A DNA stretch of 28,627 nt, from assembly GCA_910588505.1 (NCBI GenBank), contig CAJUPQ010000043.1:1-28627 (forward strand), in the 5' to 3' direction. Made by a program: the position numbers and the translations under genes. The notes below the pieces were generated by a model. It had not been told where the DNA came from. It searched no databases and saw only the letters and a list, made by a program, of their open reading frames with translations. Source of the stretch: an uncultured Hungatella sp. GTDB lineage: Bacteria; Bacillota; Clostridia; Lachnospirales; Lachnospiraceae. Shown here piece by piece: positions 22,575-28,627 of the stretch. Numbering within the stretch: the first letter of the stretch is position 1; every line of letters starts with the position of its first letter.

Positions 22575-24245
22575 ATGACACAAAAACAAAAGGGGTATGT
22601 TGGCCTGGGGGTTATGCTGGCTTTGGGGGTCGGCACCGTGTTCGGTTCCGATTCTCTTTATAAAGCCATTGATGTCATGTCTAGAGAAAAGGTAGATTAT
22701 ACGCCGGGGACATATGTGGGAAGCGCCCAGGGTTTTGGCGGTGAGGTGGTCGCCACAGTCACAGTGGGGGCGGCCGGGATCGAGAGCGTGGATCTGGCCG
22801 GAGCAGGCGAGACGCCTGGGATCGGCGCGGCGGCTTTGGAGCAGCTGCCGGCGGCGTTTGTGGAGAGCAATTCTTCCGTGGTAGACGCGGTGGCAGGGGC
22901 TACCATCAGCAGCCAGGCCGCTATGGATGCGGTGCAGCAGGCATTAGACCAGGCGTCAGGCAAGATTGATGTCATTGAGAGGGAGGCAGCGCCCGAGGCG
23001 GAGACGGAAGCCGAGAAGAAGGAGCCTGCGGCAGACGTAAATTATGCTCCCGGAACCTATGAGGGAAGCGCCAAAGGCTTTGGCGGCGACGTGACAGCCA
23101 CAGTGGTGATCGGAGATGCTGGAATTGAGTCCGTGGAACTGAAAGGGGATGGTGAGACTCCGGAGCTTGGCGGAGAAGCCCTTAAGAAGTTAGGTCCGGC
23201 CTTTGTGGAGGCAGGTTCTGCCGACGTGGACGCGGTGGCAGGCTGTACCGTTAGCAGCCAGGCTGCTATGAAGGCGGTTCAAGCGGCTCTTGATCAGGCG
23301 GCAGGCGGTGAGGCGGCTGACGAGAAGAAGGATGACGCGGACGCGGGAAAGAGCAGCGCTCCGGTAAGCCTTAAGCCCGGAACTTACGAGGGAAGCGCCA
23401 AGGGCTTTGGCGGCGATGTGACAGCCACGGTTGTGGTAGGCGATAAAGGAATTGAGTCCGTGGAACTGAAAGGGGACGGCGAGACTCCGGAGCTTGGCGG
23501 GGAAGCCCTTAAGAAATTAGGTCCGGCCTTTGTGGAGGCAGGCTCCGCCGATGTGGACGGGGTAGCGGGCTGTACCGTCACCAGCGAGGCGGCGAAGAAA
23601 GCCGTGGCGGCTGCTTTGGAAGGAGCAGAAGGCGGCGAGGCGGCCCAGGCCAGCGCCCAGAGTGATTCGGGAAGCTTAAAAGCCGGAACCTATGAGGGAA
23701 GCGCCAAGGGCTTTGGCGGTGATGTGACAGCCACGGTTGTGGTAGGCGATAAAGGAATTGAGTCCGTGGAACTGAAAGGGGACGGCGAGACTCCGGAGCT
23801 TGGCGGGGAAGCTATTAAGAAATTAGGTCCGGCCTTTGTGGAGGCAGGTTCCGCCGATGTGGACGGAGTAGCGGGCTGCACCGTCACCAGCGAGGCGGCA
23901 AAGAAAGCCGTGGCGGCTGCCCTGGAGAGCGCCAAAGGCGGCGATGGGGCCCAGGCCGGCGCCCAGAGCGATTCAGCAAGCTTTAAGCCCGGAACCTATG
24001 AGGGAAGCGCCAAAGGCTTTGGCGGCGACGTGACGGCCACGGTTGTGGTAGGCGATACGGGCATTGAGTCCGTAGAGCTTAACGGATCCGGCGAGACCCC
24101 GGAGCTTGGCGGGGAGGCCTTAAAGAAGCTGGGTCCGGCCTTCGCGGAGGCAGGTTCTGCCGACGTGGACGGGGTAGCGGGGTGTACCGTTACCAGCGAA
24201 GCGGCGAAGAAGGCAGTGCAGGCCGCTCTTGACCAGGCAAAATAA
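22575..24245 (+). CDS. Membrane-anchored protein with five tandem FMN_bind domains
   Basis: 556 residues. An N-terminal hydrophobic anchor or signal (GYVGLGVMLALGVGTVFG) is followed by five FMN_bind repeats beginning with PGTY/AGTY-x-GSAxGFGG at about residues 44, 158, 269, 371 and 472. They are joined by acidic or A/Q/S-rich linkers. Each ends in the flavin-attachment region: DAVAGATISS in repeat 1, and D[A/G]VAGCTV[S/T]S in repeats 2-5. The Thr that ApbE normally flavinylates is kept in all five, but Ala becomes Cys in four. It probably carries several covalent FMN groups outside the membrane as an electron conduit or store. No sortase or lipobox motif is seen. ATG 22575 follows AGGAGGAG. 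Own promoter, structured leader and terminator. Confidence 0.88.
   Translation: MTQKQKGYVGLGVMLALGVGTVFGSDSLYKAIDVMSREKVDYTPGTYVGSAQGFGGEVVATVTVGAAGIESVDLAGAGETPGIGAAALEQLPAAFVESNSSVVDAVAGATISSQAAMDAVQQALDQASGKIDVIEREAAPEAETEAEKKEPAADVNYAPGTYEGSAKGFGGDVTATVVIGDAGIESVELKGDGETPELGGEALKKLGPAFVEAGSADVDAVAGCTVSSQAAMKAVQAALDQAAGGEAADEKKDDADAGKSSAPVSLKPGTYEGSAKGFGGDVTATVVVGDKGIESVELKGDGETPELGGEALKKLGPAFVEAGSADVDGVAGCTVTSEAAKKAVAAALEGAEGGEAAQASAQSDSGSLKAGTYEGSAKGFGGDVTATVVVGDKGIESVELKGDGETPELGGEAIKKLGPAFVEAGSADVDGVAGCTVTSEAAKKAVAAALESAKGGDGAQAGAQSDSASFKPGTYEGSAKGFGGDVTATVVVGDTGIESVELNGSGETPELGGEALKKLGPAFAEAGSADVDGVAGCTVTSEAAKKAVQAALDQAK
23380..23935. repeat. Nearly identical internal DNA repeat (FMN domains 3 and 4)
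   Basis: The segments about 23380-23622 and 23686-23928 are nearly identical at DNA level, differing at only a few positions (for example CTT versus ATT in the LKKLG/IKKLG codons). Repeats 2 and 5 are clearly more diverged. This points to a recent duplication or to gene conversion inside the gene. Confidence 0.85.
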
Positions 24246-24260
24246 TGAGAAAGAGCAAGG

Positions 24261-24292
24261 GGAGCAGGCAGATTACTGCCTGCTCCTTTGTT
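24261..24292 (+). terminator. Terminator after the five-FMN-domain gene
   Basis: A perfect 10-base stem GGAGCAGGCA (24261-24270) / TGCCTGCTCC (24277-24286) with a 6-base loop is followed by TTTGTT. It lies 15 bases after the stop and 15 bases before the next start codon, so the next gene would depend on read-through. Confidence 0.85.
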
Positions 24293-24307
24293 ACAGAGAG
24301 GTGACAT

Positions 24308-24826
24308 ATGAAAGCAAACAGGACGGGGAGGCTGGTGGCCACATACGGGATGCTCATCAGTCTGGCGTTTATCTTCAGCTATCTGGAAGCCATCATTCCC
24401 ATTCCGGTTCCCATTCCCGGCGTGAAACTGGGACTGGCTAATCTGGTGACCATTGTGGGTCTGTATACCGTAGGGGTTAAGGGGACCGTGGCGGTTTCTC
24501 TGATCCGCATCGTGCTGGTGGGCTGCACTTTTGGCAATCTGTTCAGCATGGTGTACGGTCTTGCGGGAGGCGCGCTGAGCCTGATCCTTATGATCTTATT
24601 CCGAAAGACCAACTGGTTCAGCCAGATCGGAGTCAGCATCATCGGAGGGATCGGGCACAATATCGGGCAGCTTACTGTGGCGGCCCTGGTGACGGAGACA
24701 GCCGGGGTTTTCTATTATCTGCCATTTCTCATGGCGGCGGGAGTAGTGGCCGGCGGAGTGATCGGGCTGCTGGGGGGACTTGTGACAGAGCGGATCCGGA
24801 AGTTTGTGGGTAAGATGCCCAACTAG
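24308..24826 (+). CDS. Gx transporter family / heptaprenyl diphosphate synthase component I-like membrane protein
   Basis: 172-residue integral membrane protein with about five hydrophobic segments. IPIPVPIPGVKLGLANLVTI and GGIGHNIGQLTVAALVTETA are typical of the family annotated as Gx transporter or Hpre_diP_synt_I. Its fold resembles ECF-type substrate-binding subunits. Family members often lie beside NusG-II and FMN-binding or ApbE genes, as here; the substrate is unknown, and a link to flavin or quinone supply is an inference. GAGAGG precedes ATG 24308, close behind a strong terminator. The TAG stop (24824-24826) is part of the terminal CTAG of the repeat at 24823-24987. Confidence 0.82.
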   Translation: MKANRTGRLVATYGMLISLAFIFSYLEAIIPIPVPIPGVKLGLANLVTIVGLYTVGVKGTVAVSLIRIVLVGCTFGNLFSMVYGLAGGALSLILMILFRKTNWFSQIGVSIIGGIGHNIGQLTVAALVTETAGVFYYLPFLMAAGVVAGGVIGLLGGLVTERIRKFVGKMPN

Positions 24827-24987
24827 TACATCGTTGCATTAATAACTGAGTAATAGTGCTTGATATCTGCGTCAGGTGTGCGTCTGCGAAGCGACGGTGT
24901 AGTGGACCCTACATCTAGCTTCGCAGACATGCTCCTGGCGTAGAGAGCGAGTACTATTGCTTAGGAATTAATGCAACGATGTACTAG
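24823..24987. repeat. CTAG-ended palindromic repeat family A, complete MITE-like copy
   Basis: 165 bases with terminal inverted repeats identical for 21 bases from the outermost base (CTAGTACATCGTTGCATTAA and one more). They continue with roughly 70 percent similarity to the centre (GTCTGCGAAGC on both arms). There is no coding capacity. The outer CTAG on both sides could be a 4-base target duplication, with the true termini TACATCG. Such YTAR-type targets are known for IS5-family elements, but no transposase is present. A half copy in reverse orientation lies at 19765-19847. Confidence 0.82.
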
Positions 24988-24994
24988 GGGATGG

Positions 24995-25080
24995 GATGTG
25001 AGCAAAGGGGCGAGGGTAGTCATAATGCCAGTCAGAGAAGGAGAGATGTCCCGTCCGGGTTCAGATATTCACTCAACAAT
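24995..25080. repeat. Palindromic repeat family B, degenerate copy
   Basis: GTGAGCAAAGGGGCGAGGGT followed by GTCATAATGCCAGTCAGAGAAGGA matches one arm of the complete element at 7431-7554. TATTCACTCAACAATT at the far end resembles its opposite terminus, with a shortened middle. It sits eight bases after the family A element. Confidence 0.6.
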
Positions 25081-25178
25081 TTTCCCCTTTTTGCGCAAGG
25101 GAATCCTTTTTAAGGCTCTGGGAAAGAGACCATAACAAAAGTGATAGATTTTCTATGTTTTTTTCTCCGAAAATATAT

Positions 25179-25184
25179 TATAAT
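25179..25184 (+). promoter_or_regulatory. -10 box of the galT operon
   Basis: A perfect TATAAT lies 41 bases before the start codon in A/T-rich DNA. No convincing -35 is present at the normal distance. Confidence 0.45.
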
Positions 25185-25225
25185 GGAACAGAGCGGAAAA
25201 AACATATGATTGGAGATGGGTAAAG

Positions 25226-26734
25226 ATGGTATACGAAGCGATCAGCAAGCTGGTACGATACGGATTGGACACAGGACTTATTACGGAGGTGGACAGGATC
25301 TACGCTACGAACCAGATCCTGGATGTGCTGCGCATGGACGAGTATGAGGAGACGGATCCTGGAAGGGAGCCTGTGGATCTGGAGGCGGTGTTAAAGGAGC
25401 TGATGGATTACGCCCATGAGACGGGAGTGATGCCGGAGGACAACATTACTTATCGGGATCTTTTTGACACGAGGCTTATGAACTGCCTTATGCCAAGGCC
25501 GGTGGAGGTGGTTCACGCGTTCTGGAAGAAGTACCAGGAGTCGCCCAAGGCGGCCACCGATTATTTTTATAAATTAAGCCAGGATTCTGACTACATTCGC
25601 AGATACCGGGTGTGCAAGGACATGAAGTGGGTGGCGGCCTCAAAGTACGGGGATCTGGATATCACCATCAACCTGTCAAAGCCTGAGAAGGACCCAAAGG
25701 CCATCGCCGCCGCTAAATTGGCTAAGCAGAGCGGGTATCCCAAGTGCCTTCTGTGCATGGAAAATGTGGGCTATGCAGGCAGGGCCAATCATCCGGCCAG
25801 AAACAACCACCGGATCATCCCCATTACCATCAATGACAGCCCGTGGGGGTTCCAGTATTCTCCGTATGTGTATTACAATGAGCACTGCATCGTGTTTAAT
25901 GGGCGGCATGTTCCTATGAAGATCGAGAAGGCTACATTTATCAAGCTGTTTGATTTTGTGGAGCTGTTCCCTCACTATTTCCTGGGGTCCAACGCGGATC
26001 TTCCCATTGTGGGCGGCTCTATCTTAAGCCACGACCATTTCCAGGGAGGCCATTACACCTTTGCCATGGCGAAAGCTCCCATGGAGAGAAAGTTTAAGAA
26101 GAGGGAGTTTGAGGACGTGGAGGTGGGGATCGTGTACTGGCCCATGTCCGTGATCCGTTTAAGGACAAAGGACAGCGACAGGCTGGCGGAGCTGGGGGAG
26201 ATCATCCTGAAGGCCTGGAGAGGATACACGGATGAGGAGGCATTTATCTTTGCCGAGACGGACGGGGAGCCTCACAATACCATCACGCCTATTGCCAGGA
26301 AAAACGGAGCGTTCTTTGAGCTGGATCTGGTGCTGCGCAATAATCTTACTACGGAGGAGTTTCCTCTGGGCGTGTATCATCCCCACCAGGAACTGCACCA
26401 TATCAAGAAGGAGAATATCGGTCTCATCGAGGTCATGGGCCTGGCGGTTCTGCCATCCAGACTGCGGGAGGAGCTGGCTCTTCTGGGAGAGTATATCGTG
26501 GAAGGAAAGGCCATCGGGGAGAATGAGACCATTGCAAAACATGAGCAGTGGGTGAAGGAATTCCTTCCAAAGTATGACGCGGTGACAAAGGAGAACGTGC
26601 AGGAGATCTTAAAGGCTGAGGTTGGACTGGTATTTGAGCGGGTATTGGAGGACTCCGGAGTCTATAAGTGTACGGATGAGGGGCGGATGTTCTTTGAGCG
26701 CTTCTTGAGGAAGGCTGGGTTTGAGAGAGCGTAG
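25226..26734 (+). CDS. galT: UDP-glucose--hexose-1-phosphate uridylyltransferase (Firmicutes GalT2 type)
   Basis: 502-residue cytosolic enzyme of the Leloir pathway that exchanges galactose-1-phosphate with UDP-glucose. Its length and sequence fit the long Firmicutes class, not the ~350-residue E. coli class. The active-site region is GGSILSHDHFQGGHYTFAMA (S268, H269, D270, H271), in which HDH stands where classical GalT has HPH. VGYAGRANHPARNNHRI and ETDGEPHNTITPIARKNG are further family blocks. GGAGATGGG precedes ATG 25226. galK and galE are not adjacent; an HAD phosphatase follows 19 bases after its stop. Confidence 0.95.
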   Translation: MVYEAISKLVRYGLDTGLITEVDRIYATNQILDVLRMDEYEETDPGREPVDLEAVLKELMDYAHETGVMPEDNITYRDLFDTRLMNCLMPRPVEVVHAFWKKYQESPKAATDYFYKLSQDSDYIRRYRVCKDMKWVAASKYGDLDITINLSKPEKDPKAIAAAKLAKQSGYPKCLLCMENVGYAGRANHPARNNHRIIPITINDSPWGFQYSPYVYYNEHCIVFNGRHVPMKIEKATFIKLFDFVELFPHYFLGSNADLPIVGGSILSHDHFQGGHYTFAMAKAPMERKFKKREFEDVEVGIVYWPMSVIRLRTKDSDRLAELGEIILKAWRGYTDEEAFIFAETDGEPHNTITPIARKNGAFFELDLVLRNNLTTEEFPLGVYHPHQELHHIKKENIGLIEVMGLAVLPSRLREELALLGEYIVEGKAIGENETIAKHEQWVKEFLPKYDAVTKENVQEILKAEVGLVFERVLEDSGVYKCTDEGRMFFERFLRKAGFERA

Positions 26735-26753
26735 ATGTATCTGGAGGGGCAAT

Positions 26754-27419
26754 ATGATAAAAGCAGTGATATTTGACATGGACGGCCTGATGATCGACAG
26801 CGAAAGGGTCACCTATGAGGGATATGTAAAGGAATGCGGGAAACTGGGATATGTGATGGAGGAGGACTTCTACAAAGAGGTTCTGGGCCATACTGTGCCG
26901 GAAGTATATGAGAAATTCCTGGGCAGGTATGGGAATGATTTTCCCATGGATGACGTGGTGAAAAACGTGCATCAGTATATGGACGATCTGTTTGTGGAGG
27001 AAGGGGTTCCGGTGAAGAGGGGACTTAGAGAGCTGCTCCGCTATCTGAAAGCTCATGGGTATAAGACTGTGGTGGCTACCTCCAGCGGACGGGAGCGGGT
27101 GGACAGGATCCTTTCCATGGCGGGACTGGAAGAATATTTTGATGATTCTATCTGCGGGGATGAGGTGACAATCGGAAAGCCGAATCCGGAAGTATTTCTC
27201 AAAGCCTGTGAGAAAGCGGGGACGGCTCCGGAGGAAGCTCTTGTGCTGGAAGATTCGGAGGCGGGGATAAGCGCGGCTTTTGCGGCAGGTATCCCTGTGG
27301 TCTGCGTTCCGGATATGAAATACCCGGAAAAGGAATTTGTAAAGAAGGCAGGATGGATCGTGGAGTCGCTTCATGTGGTGTTGGAGATGTTTGAAAAAGA
27401 TCAGTTTAAAAATAGTTGA
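26754..27419 (+). CDS. HAD family hydrolase, beta-phosphoglucomutase-like
   Basis: 221-residue cytosolic HAD-superfamily phosphatase or phosphomutase. Motif I is FDMDGLMIDSE with the nucleophile and acid/base aspartates, motif II is VVATSSGR, motif III is IGKPNPEVF and motif IV is LVLEDSEAGISAA. The small cap at about residues 16-80 is the helical C1 type of beta-phosphoglucomutase and phosphoglycolate phosphatase relatives. Exact substrate unknown; closeness to galT suggests a sugar phosphate. The frame is open from 26721 within galT, but ATG 26754 follows GGAGGGG. Probably co-transcribed with galT. The -35 box of the next gene overlaps its stop codon. Confidence 0.9.
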   Translation: MIKAVIFDMDGLMIDSERVTYEGYVKECGKLGYVMEEDFYKEVLGHTVPEVYEKFLGRYGNDFPMDDVVKNVHQYMDDLFVEEGVPVKRGLRELLRYLKAHGYKTVVATSSGRERVDRILSMAGLEEYFDDSICGDEVTIGKPNPEVFLKACEKAGTAPEEALVLEDSEAGISAAFAAGIPVVCVPDMKYPEKEFVKKAGWIVESLHVVLEMFEKDQFKNS

Positions 27420-27444
27420 GTTCCGCAGGCGAAAAGGCTATAAT
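27416..27444 (+). promoter_or_regulatory. Promoter of the malic enzyme gene
   Basis: TTGAGT (27416-27421), overlapping the HAD gene stop, then 17 bases and TATAAT (27439-27444), 48 bases before the start. Confidence 0.72.
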
Positions 27445-27492
27445 GGTTTAAGAGGCAACACGATAGGAAGAGAGATAAAGGAGACCTAAGCC

Positions 27493-28627
27493 ATGAACTA
27501 CTATGAAGAAGCGTTGAGACTGCATGAAGAACACAGGGGTAAGATCCAGGTGACCAGCAAGGTAAAGCTTGAGGACCGGGACGATTTAAGTATTGCCTAT
27601 ACTCCCGGGGTGGCCCAGCCGTGCAAGGAGATCTTTAAGGATAAGCGAAATGTCTACCGCTACACGGCAAAGAGCAACCTGGTGGGCGTGGTGTCGGACG
27701 GCACGGCTGTCCTCGGACTGGGGGATATCGGAGCGGAGGCGGCGATTCCTGTTATGGAGGGCAAGGCCGTCCTGTTTAAGCAGTTCGGAGGGGTGGATGC
27801 GTTTCCCGTATGTCTGGACACCAAGGACACGGAGGAGATCATCACAGCGGTGAAGCAGATCGCGCCGGTGTTTGGAGGGATTAATCTGGAGGATATCGCG
27901 TCTCCAAAGTGCTTTGAGGTGGAGAGGCGGCTGGAGGAGGAACTGGACATCCCTGTGTTCCACGATGACCAGCACGGGACAGCCATTGTGGTGACTGCAG
28001 CTCTTTTGAACGCTCTGAAGGTAGTTGGGAAGAATATTGCGGATGTGCGGGTTGTGGTCAACGGGCCGGGGGCAGCGGGGACTGCCATCATAAAGATGAT
28101 GATGACTGCAGGGGTAAAGCACATTATTGCCTGTGATGAGAACGGGATCCTGTACAAGGACCGGGGCGTGGGGATCGTGGACCATAAGAAAATGCTGTGC
28201 GGCATCACCAACCTGGAGGACAGAAGGGGAGGTCTGGCGGATGCCCTCAAGGGGGCGGACGTGTTTGTAGGCGTTTCCGTGGGAGGAGCCTTGAAATCGG
28301 AGATGATAGAAGCCATGAATCCGGATCCCGTGGTGTTTGCCATGGCCAATCCGGTGCCGGAGATCATGTACGATGAGGCCATGGCTGCCGGCGTGAAGGT
28401 TATGGGAACCGGGCGCTCGGATTTTCCGAATCAGATCAACAATGTGCTGGCGTTTCCGGGGATATTCCGGGGAGCTCTGGACGCGGGGGCCAGGGATATC
28501 AATTATGAGATGAAGCTGGCGGCGGCCAGGGCCATCGCCGAGCTGGTGGAGCCTGAAAAGCTGTGTCCGGAGTATATCATCCCCTCGGCTCTGGACCCAA
28601 GAGTGGCAGAGCATGTGGCCAAACGGG
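27493..28627 (+). CDS. NAD(P)-dependent malic enzyme (3' end beyond the window)
   Basis: At least 378 residues; the frame is still open at the right edge. Malic enzyme oxidatively decarboxylates malate to pyruvate, here probably linking C4 acids to pyruvate and NAD(P)H. Visible blocks are IAYTPGVAQPC, YRYTAKSNLVGVVSDGTAVL, GINLEDIASPKCFEVE, FHDDQHGTAIVV, the nucleotide-binding VVNGPGAAGTAI near residue 190, and MANPVPEI. AAGGAGA precedes ATG 27493. It is the shorter bacterial form without an N-terminal extension; about 10-15 residues are probably missing at the C-terminus. NAD versus NADP preference cannot be read safely. Confidence 0.95.
   Translation, partial: MNYYEEALRLHEEHRGKIQVTSKVKLEDRDDLSIAYTPGVAQPCKEIFKDKRNVYRYTAKSNLVGVVSDGTAVLGLGDIGAEAAIPVMEGKAVLFKQFGGVDAFPVCLDTKDTEEIITAVKQIAPVFGGINLEDIASPKCFEVERRLEEELDIPVFHDDQHGTAIVVTAALLNALKVVGKNIADVRVVVNGPGAAGTAIIKMMMTAGVKHIIACDENGILYKDRGVGIVDHKKMLCGITNLEDRRGGLADALKGADVFVGVSVGGALKSEMIEAMNPDPVVFAMANPVPEIMYDEAMAAGVKVMGTGRSDFPNQINNVLAFPGIFRGALDAGARDINYEMKLAAARAIAELVEPEKLCPEYIIPSALDPRVAEHVAKR

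Larger units (their letters stand above)
24827..25225. other. Repeat-filled intergenic region before galT
   Basis: These 399 bases contain most of the family A element, a degenerate family B copy and an A/T-rich stretch with the galT -10 box. No gene was found. Confidence 0.75.

Noticed and set aside
21618..22589. Minus-strand frame of 323 codons opposite the DUF5722-like gene
   Set aside because: It lies opposite a clearly coding gene with signal peptide and catalytic motifs, and runs through the promoter and leader of the next gene.
23384..24307. Proline/serine-rich minus-strand frames opposite FMN domains 3-5
   Set aside because: They are mirror images of the repeated FMN-domain DNA and repeat for that reason only.
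27586..28614. Two long minus-strand frames at the right edge
   Set aside because: The plus strand encodes malic enzyme with intact motifs across the whole stretch and runs off the window.
1..28627. CRISPR arrays, tRNA or rRNA genes, intact transposase genes, prophage genes
   Set aside because: No regularly spaced direct repeats, tRNA-like cloverleafs, rRNA sequence or transposase/phage protein motifs were seen; the only mobile-type features are short palindromic repeats.

Overview
This window looks like a chromosomal segment of an obligately anaerobic, moderately GC-rich member of the Clostridia, most likely a Lachnospiraceae (Clostridium cluster XIVa type). The reasons are a class III (oxygen-sensitive) ribonucleotide reductase, a clostridial-order rnfCDGEAB operon, CodY, the Firmicutes-type GalT, strong GGAGG ribosome sites and sigma-A promoters. 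The species is an inference; no rRNA or tRNA gene is present.

Layout: (1) 1-5628: the terminator of an upstream gene, a MATE efflux pump, nrdD-nrdG behind what look like tandem NrdR boxes, and a secreted or surface-type protein with flagellar-cap (FliD) resemblance. (2) 5629-8371: a decayed PAS-domain fragment, then a radical SAM/HhH protein and a DUF4130-type partner, a DNA-repair-associated pair separated by a palindromic repeat. (3) 8372-14352: comM-dprA-topA-codY (DNA uptake/processing, topoisomerase I, global nutritional repressor), with TTG starts for comM and dprA and a possible CodY box before codY. (4) 14353-19722: rnfCDGEAB, a ferredoxin:NAD+ oxidoreductase ion pump, with a Rex-like operator upstream and a terminator after rnfB. 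(5) 19765-24987: a block of about 5 kb bounded by inverted copies of a CTAG-ended repeat. It holds a NusG-domain-II protein (minus strand), a DUF5722-like glycoside-hydrolase-fold protein, a secreted or membrane-anchored protein with five tandem FMN-binding domains, and a Gx/HepT-I-like membrane protein. (6) 24988-28627: galT, a beta-phosphoglucomutase-like HAD phosphatase and an NAD-dependent malic enzyme that runs off the window.

The most interesting theme is extracytosolic flavin redox chemistry. The Rnf complex carries two predicted covalent-FMN subunits (RnfD, RnfG) and sits next to a protein made of five FMN_bind repeats, four of which carry a GCT core instead of GAT. The latter gene has its own promoter and a 5' leader with several stems. 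The block is bounded by repeats whose terminal CTAG supplies the stop codons of both outermost genes, so the block may have been rearranged or be able to invert. Two families of short palindromic repeats without a transposase, a possible attenuator in front of the NusG-II gene and several operator-like sites are the other points worth checking.
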